A stretch of DNA of 35,204 bases from a virus. The notes beneath the pieces are model-generated. The model saw only the letters and a program-made list of their open reading frames with translations. It searched no databases and was not told the DNA's origin. A program made the position numbers and the translations under genes. The stretch covers positions 1 to 35,204 of IMG/VR virus record IMGVR_UViG_3300025000_000274; one strand, written 5' to 3'. How positions within the stretch are numbered: the stretch's first letter is position 1; the number at the start of each line of letters is the position of its first letter. Shown one piece after another: positions 24,101-32,793 of this stretch.

Positions 24101-27100
24101 TTAAAGGGTTTGCTACTGCTGGATTATTAGACAATATGAAAAATTTCTCTGATAGATTAAGGGCGATTAGAACTCAGTTAAGTATTGATGCTGTATTTGC
24201 AGGTACTTCTTCTAATGTTTCAAGATTAGGAACAGCATTCCAAGCATTAACTGGAAGAACCATAGGTTATACTACTGCAATAATTGGAGCAAGAATTGCT
24301 ACAATTGCTTGGCAAGCAACTTTAACAGTGGGATTATCTTTTGCAATTTCAGCTATAGTTTCTGGAATAATTAATTTTACACAAAAAACAGAAAAAGCAA
24401 AAGAAGCATTTGAAACATTAACAAAATCAATTTCTCAACTTAAATCAGAAACATCTGAAATCCCATCTCTTATATCTCAATATGAAGAACTATTTCCAAA
24501 ATTAAATAAAACAACAGAAGAAAAAGAAAAACTCTCTACGGCAACCTCCAGACTATCATCTCTCTTTGGAGATTCTGTAATCCAATTAGATTCTGAAGGT
24601 AAAGCAATTCAAGTGGATATAGAATATGTTAAACAATTAACTCAAGCTAAAAAAGACTTGTTAATTACTCAACAACAAGAATTATCATCTAAATTTAATT
24701 CTATGGGTAAAGATCAATATGATGAGATATTAGAAAAACAAAATAGAATTAAAGAAATTAATGCTGAAATTTCTGAAAAGAATAGTAAAGTTACCAATTT
24801 ACAAAATTATAATGACTCAAACCCTGATGACTTTATTAGTGCTAAAGTAAATAATAAATTCATTAAAGACTATCAAGAATCAATAGCGGAATTAGCTACA
24901 GAAAGAACTAAATTGTCAGGTGAAAGCAATGAAATACAGAAAACACTTTCTCAAGAAGCATACGCTTTTGATCAATCTACTGAGTCATCCAACAAATTAA
25001 GTCAAAGTTTAATTAATAATTTATCAAAAGCAACTTTCGATTCTGGTAAAGGATTTAATGACCTTTTATCTGTAATGGGAGTATTTAGTAAATTAGACGT
25101 GTCAGAAGTATTTAAAAGAATATCTGAAGATATGACCAAAGGTACTACTACTGAAAAAGCAACAGAAGATATCAAAGATATGGAATCTGCTTTAAATAAA
25201 TATGGTGTTGAGGCAGATATAGTAACTAATATTATTAAATATTTTAATAATGCTATAAAATTAGATAATGCTCCAAAAACTACTAATTCTATAAAAGGTA
25301 TTGCTATATCATCAAAAGAATTAGCAGATAGTCTTAAAGATGTAACTTCTGTAGCAACTGATGTTTCAAAAGCTATGGAAGAATATAATGAGACAGGAAA
25401 GTTATCAGCATCAACAATTGTAGATTTAGTTACAAAATATCCTCAATTAATTGACCAATTAAAAGTTGAAAATGGACAGTTAACATTAAACAAAGAGGCG
25501 GTTCAAAGTTTACTTCAAGTTCGCATTGATGGAATGATAACATCTCTTCAAGAATCTATAAAATTTACTGAAGCAGAAGCTGAAAATACAAAGGTAAGAA
25601 TCAATAATCTTATACTTGAAGCAGAGGCGATAGAAAGAAGAAATTCCGCATATAATTCTGGATTACCATCGTTTTTTAAACCAACTGTTGATTTAACTAA
25701 TGTAGATGCCACGGGTGGAATTCCATATGCCAATAGAGAAGAACAGTTAAAATCAGAAGCAGAAGCTAGATTAAAAGCAGAAGCAGATATTTTACAAAAA
25801 CAAATTGATGCTGACAATGCTACAAAAGATAAAATTGCATCAATGAAAGCATTACTAGGGAATATCAAGTCTGCAGCATATTCTGGAAGCTATCCATCAG
25901 CCCAGAAAGACAAAAAAGAACCAACCTCTTCCCTAGCAGAACAGGTCGATATTGAAGAATCCCTAATTCGTTCATTCCAAACTCAAGTAAAGCAAACAAT
26001 AGAACAAGGAAAATTACTAGAGAAACAATTAGCAACTGCAAAATCTGCTAAAGATTACAATGCAATACTCTCTATTACAAATGATCTTATCGAAAATCAA
26101 AAACTTCAAATTATACAATTGGGAGAAGCAAAAGATAAGGTTGAAAAAGAATTTGCAAAGGTTTCTACTCAGTCTGGATTTCAAAATACCTCACAATGGA
26201 TAGATCCTAATGGAGAAGCAACCCTTTATTATCAAGAACAATGGAATGCTAGTTCAGTTAAAACACAAAAACAAATGTCCGCAACTTTTGATAAATTGTC
26301 TAAACTTCAAAAGGCGTGGACTGATAATACCACCGCTATTAATACTACTATAGAAGCTCAAAAAGCCTTTTCCCAACAATCTCGCGAAGACCTAATAAAA
26401 TCCCTAGAAGAACAATCCCAAGCCCTATCCTCCTCCGAAACCACTTCTCTAGAATCCTCTTTCAAAAACCTAGACATCGAATCATGGATAAAAGACAACA
26501 TCACAGCAACATCAGAATGGTCAGACGTAACGGCCTCTCTCCAAGAAGAATTAGAAAAATTAGGTAACCCAACAACATTTGAAGGACAGAAAAAATATAA
26601 TGAATATCTTCAATCCTCTGCTAAATTAGCTGCTGATGCTCTAAAGGCACAAAAAGATTATCAAAAAGAAGTAGAAAAAGCAAAGCAAAATGCTCTTTTT
26701 GAATCTACAGATGCAAATCTTCAAGAAATCATGGACAAAATCGATGCCGTAGACCAAGCCCAACAATTATCAAAAGGTGGAATATCATCTGCGGTTCCTA
26801 AAATTGATATGGAAATTGTCCCTCGCATAGACTACAAATCAGTAGAAGAAGCAATAGCAGAGATTCCTAAACCAAATGTTGATGAATATGAATTCACTCC
26901 ACCTACAACATTTGTCACCTTTATCCACGACGAATTCACAAATGCTGTATTAAAAGCTAAAAATGACGTAGCAGATTTAACATTAAAAATCAATTCTCTA
27001 GGAGAAATAACTCCTGCTAATCAAACCGAAGTCCTTGGTTATTATCAAAAAATTCAAGATGTATTAACTACTCTTTCTAAAACAGCATCAGAAGCAGAAG

Positions 27101-29157
27101 TAGGACTTAACATCAGTTTAAAGAATGGTGAAATATCTCAAGAAGATTTTGATGAAAGACTAAAAGCAATTCAAGTTGCAGATTTAGAAGTTCTCGCTGT
27201 TCCTAAATTTGAAATGACTGCTGATGCTCAAGCAAGTCTTGATGCTGTAAAAGAAAAAATTGGTTCTATTGCAGTAAATACAGATACAGAAGAAGCAAAT
27301 AAAAAGATTCAAGACTTAATAAAAGACAATGAAGTAAAAATTACAGCTATTTTTGAAGATTCCGCTGCCTTACAAGCTAAAGCTGAATTGCAAATTGATA
27401 CTTCTTCAATTCATACAATTTATGTTCAAACTGTAGAAGGAGAAAAACCAGAAGGTTTTGCAAAAGGAACAAATTACTCACCCTCTGGATTAGCTATAGT
27501 CTCAGAAAAAGGCAGAGAATTAATAAAACTTCCAAATGGTTCAATATATCTATCTGGTGATGATGGAGCAGAATTAGTAAATCTTCCTAAAGGAACAGAA
27601 GTAACTCCTAATGATGAAACTGAAAGAATCCTCAAACTAAACAACGGTAAAATCCCTGCATACGCCGAAGGTACTGGTTCTCATATCACTGATATAGACT
27701 TCCTCAATGATAGTTTAGATGAATTTGCTCAATCAATTTCTGATGTTTCTAAAGAAATTGCTAAAACAACAAAAATTGTTGCAAAAGACAATACTGCTGT
27801 AGAAAAATCAGATAAGAAAATTGCAGGATATGAAAAAACTCTATCAAAATATTCAAATGAAGATGGAACATATAAGGATAAATATGTTGGTTCAAGAAGT
27901 GCTGAGAGAGCAGTTGATAGAACACAAAAAAATATCGATAAAGAAACAGCTAAAAATTCTGAATTAGTAACAAAAGCTGAATCAGATCAAGCTATTCTTG
28001 ATGCTCAAAAAGCTTCAAAAACTGACTATACTCAGAAACTTATTGCAACTCAAAAAGCATTAGCTAATTTAAATTCCGCACAATATATTGAACAGAAAAT
28101 TAATCTTTATCAAGAAGCTATAACGGTTGCATCTGAAAATATTGATAAATTATATGATTCCATCGCTAAGTATAAAAATGAAGATGGAACATATGAAGAC
28201 AATGAGCAAACAAGAGCAGTCCTAGCACAAATTAAATCTAATTTTGAAGCTCAGAAATCTGCTCAATTATCAATCAAACAATTAGTTAAAGAGAGGTTTG
28301 AAGCTGAATATGAAGGATTTGATAAAGCTCAGGCAAAAGCTGAAGCTCAAGTTTCATATTTGCAAAAAACCTTAGAATATCAAAAACTAATTGGTGCAAG
28401 TATCGAAGATCAATTAGCAACTGAGCAAGCAATTCAAGACGAAAATCAAACTAAAATGGATTCGCTCCAAGTCGAAAAAACGAAAGCCGAAGCAGACAAA
28501 GCGGAGGCAGAAGCACAAGTAAAAGCAGATTTAGCAAAAGTTGACCCTAATTATACTGCAACTGATTTATCAAATGCATTAGCAAATTCACAAGAATATA
28601 ATCAAGCGTCTGAAAAACTTAGTGAAGTTAATTCTAAAATTATTGATGCTAATATTGCAATTAAACAAACTGCTCAAGAAATTGAAAATATTAAATTTGA
28701 TAATCTGGTAAAACCGTTCAAAGACGCGATAGCTCATCTACAAGTTTTGTTGCAATTACTTGATGAAACTGATTTTGAAGGAAGTATTGCTAATATTGAA
28801 GCACAAATGGCACAAGAAGTATCTATAATTGCATCTATTAAACAGCAAATTGCTGAAACTCTTGCAGATACATCTTTAACAGCAGGTGAAAAAGCAACGA
28901 AAGTTTCTGATTTAACAACTCAGTTAAATGAAGCAGAACTTGCAATGAAGGGTTTAATTAATTCTGAAAAAGAGTTTCAAAATAAGCAACTTGCAGCTAC
29001 TTTTAAAACTCAATATGAAGCGATTGAGAAAACTCTTTTTAATGGTTCAACTGAACAAGAGGCACAAGACGCTTTAAATCAGAGAATTGCATTGCAGGAA
29101 AAGTATCTTTCTGGAGTAAATAATAATTATCAAATACATAGACAAATGTGTGCATGA
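21103..29157 (+). CDS. tail tape measure protein, 5' exon (with intronic read-through stop)
   Basis: The tape measure protein sets tail length and later helps DNA entry. The open frame from ATG 21103 has 2684 codons; the last two or three before TGA 29155 are read from the intron. Residues ~1-590 are coiled coil, with a tandem ~95-residue repeat (~319-508). Residues ~590-810 hold the TP901-like core (AYKMGIWLGVGNLIFGV then SDMNQGFTNMSLEMTDVN... GMLGTLVETTRRSGSQVANG). Hydrophobic segments lie at ~598-622, ~933-969 and ~1054-1096. Long coiled coils follow, and ~2118-2180 has the FAKGTNYSPSG...GRELIKLPNGSIYLSGDDG pattern seen near tape measure C-termini. The frame continues at ~31041 after the IStron, giving ~3142-3143 residues. 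Its RBS is buried in a leader stem. Confidence 0.9.
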   Translation: MADDFSGILIKIDIANSQKIINTQMTEIQNWFKNNHNLKIDLNISDSALKGLEKLGKEFGNTTNGIRSGWKDITRDIEKLNNIKNIKIDMVEKDGISKAVQKVGELKTATGQTVQITQKLVNVHDDAGKIIGEKWVESTRKIKKLNQDTINKMGQDLSKFKAEFQNNVLKLDGSKSNSFVSNNDLKTLRELKAELGGMDIRNFNVPQDLKAKLDEIKSSFDKIKISADNAMKATKSLGTGNTGTSTETINKISIEIENLIKQYKAANISAKEFMDTGIKLAGNTDIDQRIKLLNVLKTAQKEYDSVINQESKTNSSISNNVYAQQKQALEGVYSLLKQKMDAEKKGQTELTAQLQEQLKIEGQKYALATKNIKSGGLTDSSREIELLNTKLSLQTEYNNRKTKEIDITRQNNQNNAYTQLEQSLKNILDLSGKRIDAEKREHIELTSQLQEQIRLEGQKYAVARQDIRSSGLSDSSREVEFLNLKNTLQTEYNNKKIREGDISRQNALDNQHWLSIQQQDFASQTTKFAQQKSGLYNTSEFERLQREMASLTPTTDNVRQKVDNLKASFRSLDAEAVSNGLNNANKSAMSFGESIQVAAYKMGIWLGVGNLIFGVISQLKQSLVFLSDMNQGFTNMSLEMTDVNLNFNEITQSANNYAIAMGTTTTAVMRGLEVFSTYNSTLEESIKKTQAAAIMSNITGQSMTDSADQLMGTLAQYRLGAEDALGIVDTIASVARNLQVDFPKAVSEISNGMRTVGAVSAEAGVSVQELSGMLGTLVETTRRSGSQVANGLKMIFSRLGNVGEDTNPEEFVRIEKSLYNIGITMKDSATSIKPASVLLREIASRWSTLNDIERQATATAVSSIFQRNIFVSLMQNYDKVLQNTTSATDANGVALQKQDIYMKSLKAHTSEFVASLQGLYLSMANQDTLKGLVDTGTGIVNVFSNLSSVLGTIPVLLGTAVVGIGLFSSKFREGVMGSVGYLKVLQMEMVKTNSTSVIGFKGFATAGLLDNMKNFSDRLRAIRTQLSIDAVFAGTSSNVSRLGTAFQALTGRTIGYTTAIIGARIATIAWQATLTVGLSFAISAIVSGIINFTQKTEKAKEAFETLTKSISQLKSETSEIPSLISQYEELFPKLNKTTEEKEKLSTATSRLSSLFGDSVIQLDSEGKAIQVDIEYVKQLTQAKKDLLITQQQELSSKFNSMGKDQYDEILEKQNRIKEINAEISEKNSKVTNLQNYNDSNPDDFISAKVNNKFIKDYQESIAELATERTKLSGESNEIQKTLSQEAYAFDQSTESSNKLSQSLINNLSKATFDSGKGFNDLLSVMGVFSKLDVSEVFKRISEDMTKGTTTEKATEDIKDMESALNKYGVEADIVTNIIKYFNNAIKLDNAPKTTNSIKGIAISSKELADSLKDVTSVATDVSKAMEEYNETGKLSASTIVDLVTKYPQLIDQLKVENGQLTLNKEAVQSLLQVRIDGMITSLQESIKFTEAEAENTKVRINNLILEAEAIERRNSAYNSGLPSFFKPTVDLTNVDATGGIPYANREEQLKSEAEARLKAEADILQKQIDADNATKDKIASMKALLGNIKSAAYSGSYPSAQKDKKEPTSSLAEQVDIEESLIRSFQTQVKQTIEQGKLLEKQLATAKSAKDYNAILSITNDLIENQKLQIIQLGEAKDKVEKEFAKVSTQSGFQNTSQWIDPNGEATLYYQEQWNASSVKTQKQMSATFDKLSKLQKAWTDNTTAINTTIEAQKAFSQQSREDLIKSLEEQSQALSSSETTSLESSFKNLDIESWIKDNITATSEWSDVTASLQEELEKLGNPTTFEGQKKYNEYLQSSAKLAADALKAQKDYQKEVEKAKQNALFESTDANLQEIMDKIDAVDQAQQLSKGGISSAVPKIDMEIVPRIDYKSVEEAIAEIPKPNVDEYEFTPPTTFVTFIHDEFTNAVLKAKNDVADLTLKINSLGEITPANQTEVLGYYQKIQDVLTTLSKTASEAEVGLNISLKNGEISQEDFDERLKAIQVADLEVLAVPKFEMTADAQASLDAVKEKIGSIAVNTDTEEANKKIQDLIKDNEVKITAIFEDSAALQAKAELQIDTSSIHTIYVQTVEGEKPEGFAKGTNYSPSGLAIVSEKGRELIKLPNGSIYLSGDDGAELVNLPKGTEVTPNDETERILKLNNGKIPAYAEGTGSHITDIDFLNDSLDEFAQSISDVSKEIAKTTKIVAKDNTAVEKSDKKIAGYEKTLSKYSNEDGTYKDKYVGSRSAERAVDRTQKNIDKETAKNSELVTKAESDQAILDAQKASKTDYTQKLIATQKALANLNSAQYIEQKINLYQEAITVASENIDKLYDSIAKYKNEDGTYEDNEQTRAVLAQIKSNFEAQKSAQLSIKQLVKERFEAEYEGFDKAQAKAEAQVSYLQKTLEYQKLIGASIEDQLATEQAIQDENQTKMDSLQVEKTKAEADKAEAEAQVKADLAKVDPNYTATDLSNALANSQEYNQASEKLSEVNSKIIDANIAIKQTAQEIENIKFDNLVKPFKDAIAHLQVLLQLLDETDFEGSIANIEAQMAQEVSIIASIKQQIAETLADTSLTAGEKATKVSDLTTQLNEAELAMKGLINSEKEFQNKQLAATFKTQYEAIEKTLFNGSTEQEAQDALNQRIALQEKYLSGVNNNYQIHRQMCA

Positions 29158-29612
29158 GTAGACATTTGTGTTTATTCGATAAACGTTAAGCTCCGCATAT
29201 AACGTGAGTTGTATGTAGCGATAGGAGACGTATAACAACCTATCCAATATCTCAACAATTGCTGGCAATCGCTAAGAGCTAACTAAACTACAACGTAGGT
29301 ATGAAATAAAACCAAGCGTGAATGTTACGAAAGTAGAAAAAATTAGTTAGATGGCATACGGTTAAATCCTAAGTGTCACAAACAATGCGTCTTCAGCAGC
29401 ATATATCCGAATAGGATATTGTTCAACGATCATTCCCCTTGAGGGAAGTAGGGCCAAGTGGCTCGAAACGAGAGACTCCTTATTTATATTATTAACAAAA
29501 TATAAATATAATAGTATAATTAAGGATGATGATATGATCTGTGCTGTATGGAAACATGCAGATGCGAGTAATGTCGCTGGTAGAGATTAACGACCTCTAT
29601 TGAACACGCTAA
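29150..29612 (+). ncRNA. group I (IA2, td-like) intron core
   Basis: The 5' exon ACAAATGT (29142-29149) pairs with the internal guide ACATTTGT (29162-29169) to form P1. GTTTAT pairs with ATAAAC next (29170-29184, P2-like). The segment 29423-29475 (CAACGATCATTCCCC... GTAGGGCCAAGTGGCTCGAAACGAGAGAC) and the segment 29521-29610 (GATATGATCTG, CTGTATG/CATGCAG P9, GCGA/TCGC, TAGAGATTAACGACCTCTA) match the phage T4 td intron order that I recall. P8 is TCCTTA...TTAAGGA (29477-29526). The catalytic core is thus complete from P3-P9 by pattern. The intron ends at the right edge of the IStron, 1.4 kb further on. Confidence 0.8.
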
Positions 29613-29754
29613 AAATAATATTCCGAATGTGTATACTTTTATTTATTTAATAATTTTAGTGGGACAGAGGGTTGCTCCTTTTCTAATTACTGCAAATAAT
29701 TAGATTACCACTATTTTTATATTACCAACTTTTTTGCAGAAAGGAGGTGAGAGG

Positions 29755-30888
29755 ATGTTAAGGTCTTATAAAGTAAGATTATTACCAAATCAAATTCAAG
29801 AACAATTATTATGGAAACATATTAATACATCTAGATTTGTTTGGAATTTTGGATTGTCTCACCAATTAGAAAGATTTAAAAATAAAGAAAAACATCTAAG
29901 TGGTTATGATTTGAGAAAGATGTTCACAAATCTTAAACAACAAGAAGAATATATATGGTTGAAAGAAATTTCTGCCCATACCATTTCTAATGTTTGTTTA
30001 GATTTAGATGTTGCTTATAAAAGATTTTTTAAAAAGATAAGTGGGAAGCCAAAATTTAAGAAAAAATATAAATGTAAAAACAGTTTTCCAATAAGGCAAG
30101 ATAGCTTTTATTTTAATAATAATTGTGCGACCATTGAAAAAATCGGAAAAGTAAAATACCAAACTAATTATGAATTACCACAAGGTATAAATCTGCAAGG
30201 TAAATTTAGTAATCCAAGAATTAAATTTAAAAATAATAAGTGGATTTTAAGTTTTGGTATGGAGTGTAATAAACAAACACAAATACTTACTGATAATAAA
30301 ATGGGGATAGATTTAGGAGTTAAAGATTTAGCAATTGTAAGTTGTGGAGATGAGTTTAAAGTTTTTAAAAATATTAATAAGACAAAGTATGTAAAGAAAA
30401 TCAAAAAACAATTAAAACATGCTCAAAGAATTGTTAGTAAAAAATATCATACTAATAAATCTTGGAGTAAGTCTAATAATATAATAAAAGCTGAAAAACG
30501 AGTTAAACAATTACATAATAAACTATCAAATATCAGAAAAAATTATATTCATCAAACTACAAAAGAACTTGTAAATAAACTTCCAAAAAGAATAATAATG
30601 GAAGACTTAAATGTGAGTGGTATGATGAAGAATAGGTATCTTTCAAAAGCAATTCAGGAACAATGTTTTTATGAATTCAAGAGACAAATACAATATAAAT
30701 GTGAAGAATATGGGATAGAATTTGTTCAAGCAAATAGATTTTATCCAAGTTCAAAAACATGTGCATGTTGTGGATTTATAAAGAAAGATTTAAAACTCAA
30801 AGATAGAGTTTTTGTATGTCCTGATTGTGGATTCGAGATTGATAGGGATAAAAATGCTAGTCTTAATCTTATGAATTATAAAGGTTAA
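29755..30888 (+). CDS. tnpB: TnpB RNA-guided nuclease (IS605/IS200 family), IStron-borne
   Basis: The product is 377 residues, starting at ATG 29755 directly after AAGGAGGTGA (29741-29750); an in-frame TTG at 29734 would add seven residues and has no RBS. The RuvC residues are all present: Asp186 (GIDLGVKDLAI), Glu283 (IIMEDLNV) and Asp363/365 (EIDRDKNASLN). A zinc finger lies at Cys336/Cys339 and Cys355/Cys358 (CACC...CPDC). The N-terminal ~180 residues include the REC/wedge part (SFPIRQDSFYF, GKPKFKKKYK). It is in the same orientation as the intron and the tape measure gene. The omega RNA would be transcribed from the 3' end of the gene and downstream sequence, so the guide would read the right flank at 31041 onwards. 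Confidence 0.92.
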   Translation: MLRSYKVRLLPNQIQEQLLWKHINTSRFVWNFGLSHQLERFKNKEKHLSGYDLRKMFTNLKQQEEYIWLKEISAHTISNVCLDLDVAYKRFFKKISGKPKFKKKYKCKNSFPIRQDSFYFNNNCATIEKIGKVKYQTNYELPQGINLQGKFSNPRIKFKNNKWILSFGMECNKQTQILTDNKMGIDLGVKDLAIVSCGDEFKVFKNINKTKYVKKIKKQLKHAQRIVSKKYHTNKSWSKSNNIIKAEKRVKQLHNKLSNIRKNYIHQTTKELVNKLPKRIIMEDLNVSGMMKNRYLSKAIQEQCFYEFKRQIQYKCEEYGIEFVQANRFYPSSKTCACCGFIKKDLKLKDRVFVCPDCGFEIDRDKNASLNLMNYKG

Positions 30889-31040
30889 TTGATTAAAATA
30901 TTGAGGATTAATTAACTTTTTAGGACTTTGGTGCATCCGAAATCAAGCCTTTTGAGTGCTACATCAAATGAGAGTAGTTTTAGCAATAGAACAAAATCAG
31001 GCACGATGAATAGGGAAATAAATAAAAATATACACATTTG
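30889..31040 (+). ncRNA. putative omega RNA region / IStron right end
   Basis: This 150-base stretch links the tnpB stop to the exon junction. In TnpB systems the omega RNA scaffold is the 3' end of the element and the guide is the adjacent flank, here starting GGTATGTTTTTAGC. The same bases form the 3' end of the group I intron, so the omega RNA and intron overlap and compete. It is a candidate by position; the fold was not computed. Confidence 0.5.
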
Positions 31041-32423
31041 GGTATGTTTTTAGCACCAGCAGAAAAAGACTTAGAAATAAGTAAAATTAAAGCACAAATT
31101 CAAGCTGAAGGTTTGACTCTAACTGCTGAACAGACCGCTTTATTAAATACTCAAGGTGATATTGAAAAATCTTCTATTGAACGATTACAAAAACAGCTTG
31201 ATATTCAACAATTGCAATTAAAAGTAAAAAATCTAATGGATCAAAAAACTATTCAGCAAATGACAAAAAATGCAGATGGTACATGGGATTTTGCTTATGT
31301 TGCGGACCAAGAAGCAATTGCTACAGCTCAAGAAGAATTAGCAAATAGTCAAGTTGATTTAATTAATTGGGAACAGGACGAAGTGAATGAGGCAGATCAA
31401 GAAAAACTTGATGAAAAGTCTAAGTATTTAGCAAGAGTTAAAACTATAATGGATAATGCTCTAAATGGCGAATATGATAGCATGGAAGATTTTAATAGAG
31501 CAATGACCAATTTAAACAAAGAATATATGGGCGATATGAATTTGATAAATTCTACTGAGTGGGGAAGTATTTTAACCTCTACTCAGACAAATTTGGATAA
31601 TATTGAATCTGCATATTCTACTTATGTAACTAATATGGAAGAGTTAGCTGTTAGAGCAAAACAAGCATTACAAGACATTATTGATGCTCAAGCTGCCGAG
31701 GCAAAAGCTAAAACAGATGCAGCAGCAAGTCAACAAGCAGCTCAATCAGCACAAGAAAACAGGGCTAACACATCTTATGAGTCACAAACAGCAGAAATGA
31801 ATGCTAATAATGCTAATGGCAGTGTCCCTACTGTAAATGTAAATAAAGTGTGGAATGTAGGTTATTCTGGTGCTCAAAGTGGTACTCCCGATGTTACAGT
31901 TACAGATAGTCAAGGGAATGTTGTACCTGTAACAGTAACAAGGACAAATGATTCAAATTTTGCTGTGACACCAAATCAATCATATGTTGAAGGGCAAACC
32001 TATACTATTGTAGCTGGAGGCACTGTACAAGAGTTTAAGACTAGTAAAACTGGAAGTTATGCTGAAGGGGGAGAAACTCAGAGAACAGGTTGGCATTTTC
32101 TTGACGGAAAAACTGGAGCACCTGAGAGGGTTCTTACATCAGAACAAACAGCTTCATTTAATAAATTAGTTGATATGTTACCAAGTCTTGATATTACTAA
32201 GATAATGAATGACTCTGTATTAAAAGTTAGGAATATGGCAGATATATTTAAACCTGTTGATATTGTTTCTAGCATTAGTGGGATACTTAAACAAACTAGT
32301 CAGACAGTAGAAAACCATTTTCATATCAATAAACTTGAATTGCCAAATGTTAATAATCAAAACGGAATAGATGGACTGATTCATGGTCTCAACAGTTATG
32401 CGATTCAGTATTCAAAGAAATAA
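31041..32423 (+). CDS. tail tape measure protein, 3' exon
   Basis: About 460 residues that continue the tape measure frame. A TTG at 31038 could be misread as a start; it has no RBS and lies at the intron border. The sequence runs GMFLAPAEKDLEISKIKAQI and then coiled coil to ~residue 200 of this part. It is followed by an Ala/Gln-rich linker, a beta-rich segment (PTVNVNKVWNVGYSGAQSGT) of an Ig-like or filamin-like kind, and a C-terminal GWHFLDGKTGAPERVLTSEQ, common near ends of tape measure proteins. Unspliced mRNA would lose this part. With splicing at U29149/G31041 the whole protein is 3142 residues. Confidence 0.85.
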   Translation, partial: GMFLAPAEKDLEISKIKAQIQAEGLTLTAEQTALLNTQGDIEKSSIERLQKQLDIQQLQLKVKNLMDQKTIQQMTKNADGTWDFAYVADQEAIATAQEELANSQVDLINWEQDEVNEADQEKLDEKSKYLARVKTIMDNALNGEYDSMEDFNRAMTNLNKEYMGDMNLINSTEWGSILTSTQTNLDNIESAYSTYVTNMEELAVRAKQALQDIIDAQAAEAKAKTDAAASQQAAQSAQENRANTSYESQTAEMNANNANGSVPTVNVNKVWNVGYSGAQSGTPDVTVTDSQGNVVPVTVTRTNDSNFAVTPNQSYVEGQTYTIVAGGTVQEFKTSKTGSYAEGGETQRTGWHFLDGKTGAPERVLTSEQTASFNKLVDMLPSLDITKIMNDSVLKVRNMADIFKPVDIVSSISGILKQTSQTVENHFHINKLELPNVNNQNGIDGLIHGLNSYAIQYSKK

Positions 32424-32450
32424 AAGTACAATTCTAATGGTTTGTGTTTT

Positions 32451-32487
32451 AAAGAGTTAGAGGATTAATTTCTTCTAACTCTTTTTG
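32451..32487 (+). terminator. terminator after the tape measure gene
   Basis: AAAGAGTTAGA (32451-32461) pairs with TCTAACTCTTT (32474-32484), followed by TTG. Read-through would reach the next small tail gene. Confidence 0.75.
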
Positions 32488-32512
32488 ATAAATAATTTAA
32501 GGGAGGTTTGTC

Positions 32513-32692
32513 ATGGCAAGAGGTCAAGGAAGAATTTCAGATAATGAATTGAATTCAGGATTAATAAATGAATTAGATGCTAAAGCATTACAAAGTGGTT
32601 TAGATAATTTGGCAGGGACTGGACGAACAACAGAAACGGTTAAAGGTGTTAATGATACTGTTGTGTCGCATTTGACGCATTATGTCGCGTAA
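32513..32692 (+). CDS. small phage protein, 59 residues
   Basis: ATG 32513 follows GGGAGG (32501-32506). The product is 59 residues with ISDNELNSGLINELDAKALQ and GRTTETVKGVNDTVVSHLTH. The Gly-Arg-Thr-Thr-Glu-Thr-Val-Lys stretch reminds me of tail-fibre-associated proteins but no family is certain. It is between two terminators and ends just before a hairpin (32715), so it may be a separate short transcript or be read through. Confidence 0.55.
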   Translation: MARGQGRISDNELNSGLINELDAKALQSGLDNLAGTGRTTETVKGVNDTVVSHLTHYVA

Positions 32693-32714
32693 CACAATTA
32701 GAAAATTAAATATA

Positions 32715-32752
32715 AAAAGAGAAGATAATTATGAGTTATCTTCTCTTTTACT
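32715..32752 (+). terminator. terminator between small tail genes
   Basis: AAAAGAGAAGATAA (32715-32728) pairs with TTATCTTCTCTTTT (32736-32749), perfect over 14 bases, with the T-run inside the right arm. Confidence 0.8.
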
Positions 32753-32793
32753 ACAAATATAAAATCCTAAAAATAAAGGACTGATAAAAAACA

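Larger units (their letters stand above)
29148..31041 (+). mobile_element. IStron: group I intron plus tnpB, inserted in the tape measure gene
   Basis: About 1.9 kb. It has a td-like group I intron core at its 5' end (29150-29612), an intact tnpB (29755-30888) and a 3' non-coding part (30889-31041). IStrons (first described as CdISt1 in C. difficile) combine self-splicing RNA with an IS605-type nuclease gene. No tnpA is present, so transposition would need a TnpA in trans or rely on homing-like copying. Both ends fall inside one reading frame. The DNA-level boundaries are ambiguous by 1-3 bases because left flank (CAAATG) and right end (CATTTGGG) share short sequence. The flank is not TTGAT, the target I recall for CdISt1. 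Confidence 0.85.

Noticed and set aside
29158-29733. Group II intron
   Set aside because: No reverse transcriptase and no domain V pattern; the td-like group I segments explain the region.
31038-32423. A separate gene starting at TTG 31038
   Set aside because: The TTG has no ribosome binding site, lies on the IStron border, and the protein continues the tape measure frame.
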